Shown one piece after another: positions 1 through 6,354 of a stretch of DNA of 6,354 bases. Every line of letters starts with the position of its first letter. Position 1 is the stretch's first letter. The stretch lies in the NCBI GenBank assembly GCA_005888925.1, contig VBCP01000032.1:1-6354 (forward strand), written 5' to 3'. Made by a program: the position numbers and the translations under genes. The notes beneath the pieces are model-generated. The model searched no databases and was not told the DNA's origin. It worked only from the letters and a program-made list of their open reading frames with translations. The stretch comes from Betaproteobacteria bacterium. GTDB taxonomy: Bacteria > Pseudomonadota > Gammaproteobacteria > Burkholderiales > SG8-39.

Positions 1-765
1 AACCTGACGATGGCCAAGGCGTCGAAGGTGATCGGCCGCGAGGGCGGCGGCAATTACGTGTTCTACGGCGTGCGCGAGTTCGGCATGTGCGCGGTGATGA
101 ACGGCCTGGCGGTCCACGGCGGCTTCATCCCCTACGGCGGCACCTTCCTCGTCTTTTCGGACTACGCGCGCAATGCGATCCGCCTCGCCGCGCTGATGGC
201 CGCGCACGTCATTTACGTGTTCACGCACGACTCGATCGGCCTCGGCGAAGACGGGCCCACGCACCAGCCGATCGAGCACGCCTCCAGCCTGCGCCTGATG
301 CCCAACCTGCACGTCTGGCGTCCCGCCGACACCGTGGAAACCGCAATCGCCTGGGGCGCGGCCCTCAAGCGCAAGGACGGGCCCAGTGCCCTGCTGCTCA
401 CGCGCCAGAACGTGCCGTTCTGCAAGCGCAGCGACCTTGGAAACATTGAGCGCGGCGCATACGCGCAAAAACTGCTGGCGGCGGGAGGAATTCCCGTTCG
501 CGTGGTGTCGATGCCCTCGACCAGCGTGTTCGACCGCCAACCGGCGGATTACCGGAACACCGTGCTCACGGCGCTGCCCAAGGTAGCAGTGGAGGCCGGC
601 GTCAGCGACTATTGGCGCAAGTACGTCGGCCTGGAAGGCGCCGTGGTCGGCATCGACCGCTACGGCGAATCGGCGCCGGCGGCCGATCTTTTCAAGCATT
701 TCGGCTTTACGCCTGCGCGCGTGGCCGAAGCAGTAAAGAGCACATTAGGAAAGAAGGCAGAGTGA
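1..765 (+). CDS. tkt: Transketolase, C-terminal part (5' end outside window)
   Basis: Transketolase is a cytoplasmic, thiamine-diphosphate-dependent enzyme that moves two-carbon units between sugar phosphates in the pentose phosphate or Calvin cycle. The frame is open from base 1 (N-L-T, then an internal Met at 10), so the first base is mid-gene; about 254 of the usual 660 or so residues are present. Counting from that Met, GVREFGM (20-26) holds the Glu expected to activate the cofactor. THDSIGLGEDGPTHQP (72-87) holds the family's substrate-contacting His73, Asp81 and His85. LTRQN (130-134) holds the phosphate-binding Arg. The end, with VRVVSMPS, VAVEAG, YVGLEGAVVG and GESAPA, is the normal C-terminal domain. 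About 25 residues carrying the ATGSEV motif are missing between Tyr151 and Ala152, so the domain is shortened in frame. The stop lies one base before the gap start codon. Family identity is near certain; whether the product is active is not. Confidence 0.96.
   Translation, partial: NLTMAKASKVIGREGGGNYVFYGVREFGMCAVMNGLAVHGGFIPYGGTFLVFSDYARNAIRLAALMAAHVIYVFTHDSIGLGEDGPTHQPIEHASSLRLMPNLHVWRPADTVETAIAWGAALKRKDGPSALLLTRQNVPFCKRSDLGNIERGAYAQKLLAAGGIPVRVVSMPSTSVFDRQPADYRNTVLTALPKVAVEAGVSDYWRKYVGLEGAVVGIDRYGESAPAADLFKHFGFTPARVAEAVKSTLGKKAE
753..757 (+). promoter_or_regulatory. Ribosome binding site of gap
   Basis: GAAGG lies inside the last codons of tkt, nine bases before the ATG at 767. It supports the chosen gap start and suggests that gap is translated from the tkt message. 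Confidence 0.6.
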
Positions 766-766
766 C

Positions 767-1699
767 ATGACCATCAAGGTTGCGATCAACGGATTCGGCC
801 GCATCGGCCGCATGGTGCTGCGCGCCCATTACGAGAGCGGCAAGAAGCACGGCCTGCAGTTCGTCGCCATCAACGACCTGGGCGACGCCGCCACCAACGC
901 GCACTTGCTGCAGTACGACACGGCACACGGTCGCTTTCCGCACAAAGTGCGGGTCGACGGCGACAGCATCGTCGTCAACAACGACCGCATCCGCGTGGTC
1001 GCCGAGCGCGATCCGGCCAAGCTGCCGTGGAAGTCGCTCGGCGAAGGCCGGCGCGCACCTGCAGGCGGGCGCGCGGAAGGTGATCATCTCGGCCCCCGGC
1101 GAGAAAGACGTGGATCGCACCATCGTCTTCGGCGTCAACCACAAGATGCTGAAGGAATCCGACACCGTGATCTCCAACGCCTCTTGCACGACGAACTGCC
1201 TCGCGCCGCTCGTCAAGGCGATCGACGATCGCATCGGCGTCGCCGCGGGCCTGATGAACACCATCCACTCGTTCACCAACGACCAGGTGCTCACCGACGT
1301 CTATCACAAGGACCTGCGGCGCGCGCGCTCGGCGACGCACAACATGATCCCGACGAAGACCGGCGCCGCCGCGGCGGTGGGCCTCGTCCTGCCGCATCTC
1401 AACGGCAAGCTCGATGGCTACTCGATCCGCGTGCCGACGATCAACGTGTCGATCGTCGACCTCACCTTCGTGGCGAAGAAGCCCACGACGGTCGACGAGG
1501 TCAACCGCGCGGTGAAGCAGGCCTCCGAGGGCGACCTGAAGGGCATCCTCGAGTACAACACCGAGCCGCTGGTCTCGTCCGACTTCAACCACAACCCGGC
1601 GAGCTCCATCTTCGATTCCACGCTGACGCGCGTCTCCGACGCCGCATGCTGGACGTCGCGGTGGCGTTCGCCGAAGTCGGGGTGGCGCTCGCCAAGTGA
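767..1699 (+). pseudogene. gap: Glyceraldehyde-3-phosphate dehydrogenase, broken by two frame-shifting deletions
   Basis: GAPDH oxidises and phosphorylates glyceraldehyde 3-phosphate to 1,3-bisphosphoglycerate with NAD, in the cytoplasm. The first frame (767 to about 1042) gives the Rossmann start INGFGRIGR (7-15) and AINDL with Asp37, which favours NAD. The next frame (from about 1044) gives KVIISAPG, the SNASCTTNC active site (catalytic Cys codon 1185-1187), the catalytic His in NTIHS (1266-1268), RVPT, and EYNTEPLVSSDF. From about 1643 the first frame returns with RMLDVAVAFAEVGVALAK and the stop at 1697-1699. Compared with family members, about 15 residues around the conserved E(C/A)TG segment are missing near 1043, and about 17 residues including the WYDNE motif are missing near 1638-1643. 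The losses are 2 and 1 modulo 3, so the frame is disturbed and then restored. As written, no functional enzyme can be made. Pgk follows 26 bases downstream. The gene may be intact in the organism if these gaps are assembly errors. Confidence 0.92.
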
Positions 1700-1701
1700 A
1701 G

Positions 1702-1725
1702 CGATGAAGTTCAAGCGCTGATTCG

Positions 1726-1733
<8 letters not shown>
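1702..1733 (+). repeat. Direct repeat of the pgk initiation region
   Basis: The ten bases CGATGAAGTT occur at 1702-1711 and again at 1724-1733, 22 bases apart. The second copy holds the pgk start codon. The first copy opens a five-codon reading frame, MKFKR plus stop (1704-1721), that ends four bases before the pgk ATG. This could be a local tandem duplication of the start site or coincidence. The match is short and the bases after it diverge. Confidence 0.45.
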
Positions 1734-2878
<1,145 letters not shown>

Positions 2879-2886
<8 letters not shown>

Positions 2887-3286
2887 AGAGCTGAGCATCA
2901 CCACGCGCGCGCAGGGGCTGCACGAGATCACCAGCCAGGTGGCGCATGCCGTGCGCGACGCCAAGGTCGCCGAAGGCCTCTGCACCGTGTTCGTGCGGCA
3001 CACCTCGGCGAGCCTGGTGATCCAGGAGAACGCCGATCCGACGGCGAAGCAGGATCTCGAGCGCTGGCTGAACCGGCTGGTGCCCGAGGGCGATCCCTTT
3101 TACAAGCACGATGCCGAGGGACCCGACGACATGCCGGCACACATCAAGGCGGCGCTCACGCACACCTCGCTCTCCATCCCGATCGTCGCGGGGCGGCTCG
3201 CGCTCGGCACCTGGCAGGGCGTCTACCTTTGGGAGCACCGGCACCGCGGCGGCGAGCGCGAGCTGGTGTTGCACATCGCCACATGA
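2879..3286 (+). CDS. yjbQ: YjbQ/UPF0047 family protein
   Basis: This 135-residue protein belongs to the small, widespread YjbQ (UPF0047) family. Its biochemical role is not settled; I recall a weak thiamine phosphate synthase activity reported for family members, and would not assign that here. The family signatures are all present: RHTSASLVIQENADPT (40-55), HDAEGPDDMPAHIKAAL (77-93), and GTWQGVYLWEHR (110-121). The conserved His residues in these blocks (41, 77, 88, 120) line the proposed ligand or metal pocket. The length matches E. coli YjbQ (about 138), so it is complete. The ATG at 2879 lies inside the last codons of pgk, with an eight-base overlap in another frame and no strong ribosome binding site, which suggests translational coupling to pgk. 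Pyruvate kinase starts 19 bases after its stop. Confidence 0.92.
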
Positions 3287-3292
3287 GCCGAT

Positions 3293-3296
3293 AAGG
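3293..3296 (+). promoter_or_regulatory. Ribosome binding site of pyk
   Basis: AAGG sits nine bases before the ATG at 3306, in the short gap after the YjbQ stop. It helps fix the start at 3306: the frame is open well upstream of this point, but the upstream part only reads the YjbQ gene out of frame. Confidence 0.55.
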
Positions 3297-3305
3297 TTGG
3301 GCCGG

Positions 3306-4745
3306 ATGCTCCGCAGTACGAAGATCGTCGCCACCCTGGGACCTGCATCGAGCGACCCCGCGATCCTGGAACGCATGATCCGCGCGGGGATCGACGTCGT
3401 GCGCCTCAACTTCTCGCACGGCACGGCGCAGGACCACCAGAAGCGCGCCGCGCTGGTGAAGGAGCTTTCCGCCAAGGCCGGCCGCACCGTGGCGATCATG
3501 TGCGACCTGCAGGGGCCGAAGATCCGGGTGGGCAAGTTCAAGGAAGGCAAGATCAACCTGGAGAAGGGCCAGCCCTTCATCCTCGACGCGGGCGTCGAGC
3601 TCGGCGACGGCCAGCGCTCGAGCCTCGACTACAAGGAGCTGCCGCGCGATGTCGACGCCGGCGCGCTGCTCTTGCTCGACGACGGCAAGATCGTGCTCGA
3701 GGTGACGGCAGTGCGCGGCGAAGAGGTCCATACCGTCGTGCGCCACGGCGGCGTGCTCTCGAACAACAAGGGCATCAACCGCCAGGGCGGCGGCCTCACC
3801 GCGCCCGCCCTCACGTCGAAGGACATGGAGGACATCAAGACCGCGGCCGGCATCCAGGCCGACTACCTCGCGGTGTCGTTCCCCAAGACCGGCGCCGACA
3901 TGTACATGGCGCGCGAGCTGATGCGCGCCGCCGGCGGCAAGGCCTTCCTGATCGCCAAGATCGAGCGCGCCGAAGCGGTGGGCGAGAGCGCGCTGCTCGA
4001 CATCATGCGCGGCTCCGACGGCATCATGGTGGCGCGCGGCGATCTCGCCGTCGAGGTGGGCGATGCCGCGGTGCCGGCGCTGCAGAAGAAGATGATTCGC
4101 CTGGCGCGCGAGCAGAACAAGCTCACCATCACCGCGACCCAGATGATGGAGTCGATGATCTCCAGCCCGGTGCCGACGCGCGCCGAGGTCTCCGACGTGG
4201 CGAACGCCGTGCTCGACGGCACCGACGCGGTGATGCTCTCGGCCGAGACCGCGAGCGGCAAGTATCCGGTCGAGGTGATCGAGGCGATGGACCGCATCTG
4301 CCGCGAGGTGGAGCAGACGCAGCCGCTGTCGCTCGATCAGGAGTTCCTCAACCGCGTCTTCACCCGTGTCGACCAGTCGATCGCGATGGCGGCGCTCTTC
4401 ACCGCCTACCACCTCAAGGTGAAGGCGATCGCCTCGCTCACCGAGTCGGGCTCCACCGCGCTCTGGATGAGCCGCCTCAATTCCGGCGTGCCGATCTACG
4501 CGCTGACCTCGCAGACGGCGACGCGCTATCGCCTGGCCCTGTTTCGCGACGTGTTCCCGCTGATGGTGAAGTACGTCGGCCACGACCGCGAGGAGCTGCT
4601 GCGCGAAGCCGAGAAAGTGCTGGTGCAGAGCAAGGTGGTGAAGGCCGGCGACATCATCGTGCTGACCATCGGCGAGCCGATCGGCAAGAGCGGCGGCACC
4701 AACACCATGAAAATCGTCAAAGTCGGCGAGGAGCTCAAATCATGA
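3306..4745 (+). CDS. pyk: Pyruvate kinase, PykA type
   Basis: Pyruvate kinase transfers phosphate from phosphoenolpyruvate to ADP, giving pyruvate and ATP, the last step of cytoplasmic glycolysis. The 479 residues match the length of E. coli PykA (480). STKIVATLGPAS and VVRLNFSHG (31-39; Arg33, Asn35, Ser37) open the barrel. DLQGPKIR (67-74) leads into the B domain (about 75-155, with LLLLDDGKI), followed by LSNNKGIN. AKIERAEAV carries the catalytic Lys218. MVARGDLAVEVG (241-252) carries the metal ligand Asp246. TATQMMESM (276-284) and LDGTDAVMLSAETASGKYP follow, then the C-terminal domain with TESGSTA. Lys72 replaces the Glu found at this spot in potassium-dependent enzymes, so activity is predicted not to need potassium. 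The N-terminus MLRSTKIV matches the family at the 3306 start. The stop overlaps the cupin start by four bases (ATGA). I see no damage. Confidence 0.97.
   Translation: MLRSTKIVATLGPASSDPAILERMIRAGIDVVRLNFSHGTAQDHQKRAALVKELSAKAGRTVAIMCDLQGPKIRVGKFKEGKINLEKGQPFILDAGVELGDGQRSSLDYKELPRDVDAGALLLLDDGKIVLEVTAVRGEEVHTVVRHGGVLSNNKGINRQGGGLTAPALTSKDMEDIKTAAGIQADYLAVSFPKTGADMYMARELMRAAGGKAFLIAKIERAEAVGESALLDIMRGSDGIMVARGDLAVEVGDAAVPALQKKMIRLAREQNKLTITATQMMESMISSPVPTRAEVSDVANAVLDGTDAVMLSAETASGKYPVEVIEAMDRICREVEQTQPLSLDQEFLNRVFTRVDQSIAMAALFTAYHLKVKAIASLTESGSTALWMSRLNSGVPIYALTSQTATRYRLALFRDVFPLMVKYVGHDREELLREAEKVLVQSKVVKAGDIIVLTIGEPIGKSGGTNTMKIVKVGEELKS
4728..4733 (+). promoter_or_regulatory. Ribosome binding site of the cupin gene
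   Basis: GAGGAG within the last codons of pyk (coding E-E) lies eight bases before the cupin ATG at 4742. It is the best ribosome binding site in the window and supports that start together with the ATGA overlap. Confidence 0.65.
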
Positions 4746-5146
4746 ACCGTTCCGAACTTGCCTCGCGTTTCGTCAATGTCGAGCGCCTGCCGTGGGAAAA
4801 GACGCGCTACGCCGGCATCGAGCAGAAGACCCTGCTGGTCGATCCCGCCACCGGGCTGCTAACCGCGCTGATGCGCATGGCCCCGGGCGCGCGCCTGCCC
4901 GACCACGAGCACGTGAAGATCGAGCAGACCTACGTGCTCGAGGGGAGCCTCGTCTGCCCCGAAGGCGAATGCCATGCCGGCGAGTTCGTCTGGCGCCCCG
5001 CGGGCAGCCGCCACGAGGCCTGGGCCGGCCCGAAGGGCGGCGTGTTCCTCGCGATGTTCCAGATGCCGAACAAGTTCTTCCAGCCCGACGGCCGGGTCAC
5101 CGACTTCCTCGGCCGCGACTGGCAGGAGACCTGGGGCAAGAAATAG
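4742..5146 (+). CDS. Small single-domain cupin, putative metal-binding (ChrR-like cupin group)
   Basis: This 134-residue soluble protein is a single cupin barrel. Motif 1 is a perfect match to G-x5-H-x-H-x3-E-x6-G: Gly49, His55, His57, Glu61, Gly68. Motif 2 matches G-x5-P-x-G-x2-H: Gly80, Pro86, Gly88, His91, but lacks the usual final Asn. All four metal ligands (His55, His57, Glu61, His91) are therefore present, so a bound metal such as Fe, Mn or Zn is likely. The overall wording, with RMAPGARLPDHEH and WRPAGSRHEAW, resembles the ChrR-like or dihydroxyacetophenone-dioxygenase-like cupins, but the substrate cannot be read from the sequence. There is no signal peptide or membrane segment. It starts inside the pyk stop (ATGA) with a strong ribosome binding site, so it is made with pyruvate kinase and may act on or sense a related metabolite; that link is inference. 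Confidence 0.86.
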   Translation: MNRSELASRFVNVERLPWEKTRYAGIEQKTLLVDPATGLLTALMRMAPGARLPDHEHVKIEQTYVLEGSLVCPEGECHAGEFVWRPAGSRHEAWAGPKGGVFLAMFQMPNKFFQPDGRVTDFLGRDWQETWGKK

Positions 5147-5157
5147 GCAGCGGAACA

Positions 5158-6006
5158 ATGGCAGGGGTCAGACCCCTGCTTGTTTTATGGTGTCTGCTCC
5201 TGGCCGCGTGCCAGGGCGCACCGGTCCACGAAGTCCGCTCCGAGTACTCGCACATCAAGGTGGTCGATTACGGCAGCCGGCGCGCGCTGCTGTTCGTCGA
5301 CGAGAGCGGCAAGGCCGACGTCGTCCAGACGCTGATCGATCTCAAGCAACCCGGCCGCCTGCAGCATCCCTACGCGCGCACGATGATGACCGGCCTCTTG
5401 TATCCGGCAGAGACGACGTCGGTCCTGCTCATCGGGCTCGGTGGCGGTGCCTTCGTGCATTTTCTCAACCGGCAGTTTCCCGAGCTGCGGCTCGACGTCG
5501 TCGAGCTCGACCCGGCGGTAGTCAAGGTGGCGCGCGAGTACTTCGGCACCATCGAGAATGCCCGCACGCGGATCTTCGTCGGCGACGGCCGCGATTTCCT
5601 GCAGCGCGCGGCGGGGCGCTACGACCTGATCCTGCTCGATGCGCACCTGCACCCGGGCGCGGAGACCGACAAGACCGGCCATCCGCTCAGCCTGCAGACG
5701 CAGGCCTTCTACCGCAGCCTGCACGAGCGGCTGCAGCCGGGCGGCGCCGCGCTCTTCAACCTGATCGCGCGCGGCGAGGAGCGCGCCTACATCGCCAGCA
5801 TCTGCCGCGCCTTCGCCGCGACCGAGCTCCTCTGGACGCCGGCGCGCGGCAACGTCATCGTCGTGGCGCAGCCCGGCCCCATGCCCGACGACGCGACGCT
5901 GCATGCGCGGGCGCGCGCGCTCGATGGGCGCGGCGATTACGGGTTTACGTTCGACGGACTGCTCGAGAGCCGCGAAGCCGCGGCTTGCCCTCAGCGGCCT
6001 TCGTAG
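5158..6006 (+). CDS. Predicted lipoprotein with spermidine-synthase-like (class I methyltransferase) fold
   Basis: The 282-residue product begins with a lipoprotein signal: Arg5, a hydrophobic run LLVLWCLLL, then the lipobox LAAC with Cys18 as the lipid attachment site. It should be secreted and anchored to a membrane, probably outside the cytoplasm. Residues about 25-80 resemble the N-terminal strand domain of spermidine synthases (SEYSHIKVVDYG). Residues 89-200 are a Rossmann methyltransferase core: VLLIGLGGGAF (89-99), VVELDPAVV (114-122), GDGRDFL (142-148), YDLILLDA (155-162), FYRSLHERLQPGG. Two acidic residues that bind the polyamine or support catalysis in true spermidine synthases are lost: motif GGGDGG reads GLGGGA, and DSxD reads DAHL. 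Polyamine synthesis is therefore doubtful. The only ATG upstream of the signal is 5158, two bases before a strong palindrome, with a weak ribosome site (GCGGA). It runs 16 bases into the convergent minus-strand gene. Fold is fairly sure; function unknown. Confidence 0.75.
   Translation: MAGVRPLLVLWCLLLAACQGAPVHEVRSEYSHIKVVDYGSRRALLFVDESGKADVVQTLIDLKQPGRLQHPYARTMMTGLLYPAETTSVLLIGLGGGAFVHFLNRQFPELRLDVVELDPAVVKVAREYFGTIENARTRIFVGDGRDFLQRAAGRYDLILLDAHLHPGAETDKTGHPLSLQTQAFYRSLHERLQPGGAALFNLIARGEERAYIASICRAFAATELLWTPARGNVIVVAQPGPMPDDATLHARARALDGRGDYGFTFDGLLESREAAACPQRPS
5161..5186 (+). terminator. Palindrome plus T-rich run: candidate intrinsic terminator or dispersed palindromic repeat
   Basis: GCAGGGGTC (5161-5169) and GACCCCTGC (5171-5179) are perfect reverse complements around a single A. 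As RNA this allows an eight-pair, mostly GC stem with a three-base loop. TTGTTTT (5180-5186) follows directly. This is the layout of a Rho-independent terminator, 14 bases after the cupin stop, and would end the glycolytic operon. It also codes residues 2 to 9 of the lipoprotein, so both readings compete. The core GGGGTCAGACCCC resembles palindromes that I recall as dispersed repeats in betaproteobacterial genomes, from memory only. Confidence 0.55.
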
Positions 6007-6353
6007 AGGTCGCGGCCGGCGGCCAGCGCGCGGATCTTTCCATCGGCGACGTTGCGCGGCAGCATCCAGAAGCCGCAGTCGGGATGGATGTACTTCACGC
6101 GGCCTTTGCCGAGCACCTTGTCGGCCCGCTCGATGGCGCGCGCGACCTCCGAGGGCGACTCGATCTCGGTGCGCTTGATGTCGACCACGCCGAGGCCGAA
6201 GCCGATGTCGCGGCGCAGCTCCTTGAACACCTCGAGCTCCTGCGGCGGGCGGTGCGCGGTCTCCATCACGACATGGTCGGCCTTCAGCGCATTCAGGTAG
6301 TCCATCAGCTTCGCCCAGGTGCCTTTCTGGATCGACTGGCCGCCGTAGTTGCC
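5991..6353 (-). CDS. Cobalamin-independent methionine synthase-like (MetE C-terminal domain family), 3' part
   Basis: The minus-strand frame is open from the window edge at 6353 to the stop at 5991-5993 and gives the last 120 residues; family members of this short single-barrel type are about 340-375 long. It starts GNYGGQS, the segment that in this family directly follows an H-x-C zinc-binding pair lying just outside the window. METAHR has Glu31 (counting from the first visible Gly), a likely zinc ligand. VDIKRTEIES, RVKYIHPDCGFW with Cys93, PRNVADGKIRAL and AGRDLY make up the C-terminal part of the barrel; Cys93 corresponds to the last zinc Cys of MetE. The protein probably activates a thiol on zinc and moves a methyl or alkyl group. 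Relatives include archaeal-type methionine synthases and epoxyalkane:coenzyme M transferase, so the substrate is open. It converges with and overlaps the lipoprotein gene by 16 bases. Confidence 0.86.
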   Translation of the reverse strand, partial: GNYGGQSIQKGTWAKLMDYLNALKADHVVMETAHRPPQELEVFKELRRDIGFGLGVVDIKRTEIESPSEVARAIERADKVLGKGRVKYIHPDCGFWMLPRNVADGKIRALAAGRDLYEGR

Positions 6354-6354
6354 G

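Noticed and set aside
1043..1643. Programmed ribosomal frameshifting in gap
   Set aside because: No slippery heptamer is visible at either joint, and conserved residues are missing at both, so a simple frame change would not restore the protein.
3111..3305. N-terminal extension of pyruvate kinase beginning in the YjbQ gene
   Set aside because: The extra 65 residues are YjbQ codons read in another frame. The family N-terminus, a ribosome binding site and the normal length all fit the start at 3306.
3156..4583. Long minus-strand open frame (475 codons) opposite yjbQ and pyk
   Set aside because: The product is a low-complexity His/Arg/Ala/Leu-rich string opposite a fully conserved pyruvate kinase; it is a codon-bias shadow.
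3500..4741. Plus-strand open frame running through pyk into the cupin frame, suggesting a 548-residue cupin fusion
   Set aside because: The part before 4742 is pyruvate kinase read out of frame (Arg/Gly-rich). The cupin has its own ATG, ribosome binding site and family-like N-terminus.

Overview
The window is a compact, GC-rich (roughly two-thirds G+C by eye) stretch of bacterial chromosome carrying central carbon metabolism genes. Gene order (transketolase, GAPDH, phosphoglycerate kinase, pyruvate kinase) and protein wording (for example GAPDH with TNDQVLTDVYH, PykA-type pyruvate kinase) fit a betaproteobacterium, perhaps Burkholderiales or Nitrosomonadales. This is a judgement from remembered family sequences, not a search.

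Layout. 1-765 (+) is the C-terminal part of transketolase, entering from the left. 767-1699 (+) is GAPDH, broken in this sequence by two short internal deletions. 1726-2886 (+) is phosphoglycerate kinase, intact. 2879-3286 (+) is a YjbQ/UPF0047 protein overlapping the pgk stop. 3306-4745 (+) is pyruvate kinase, intact. 4742-5146 (+) is a small cupin overlapping the pyruvate kinase stop. All six point the same way with gaps of at most 26 bases or overlaps of 4-8 bases, so they look like one operon. A GC-rich palindrome followed by a T-rich run (5161-5186) lies 14 bases after the cupin and may be its terminator, yet it also lies inside the first codons of the next gene. 5158-6006 (+) encodes a predicted lipoprotein with a spermidine-synthase-like fold. 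It meets, tail to tail with a 16-base overlap, the 3' part of a cobalamin-independent methionine synthase-like gene on the minus strand (5991-6353), which leaves the window on the right.

How the genes work together. Transketolase produces glyceraldehyde 3-phosphate, GAPDH and Pgk carry it to 3-phosphoglycerate, and pyruvate kinase closes lower glycolysis. The phosphoglycerate mutase and enolase steps are not in the window. The YjbQ and cupin genes appear translationally coupled to the kinases, but their roles here are unknown.

The main oddity is a cluster of three short deletions in the first 1.7 kb relative to the families: about 75 nt in frame in tkt, about 44 nt in gap, and about 49 nt in gap. 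They remove conserved motifs while the surrounding protein reads cleanly. Assembly artefact and very recent gene decay both explain this, and I favour the artefact. I found no CRISPR array, tRNA, rRNA, insertion sequence or convincing new multi-gene system. No gene-free stretch exceeds 300 bases.
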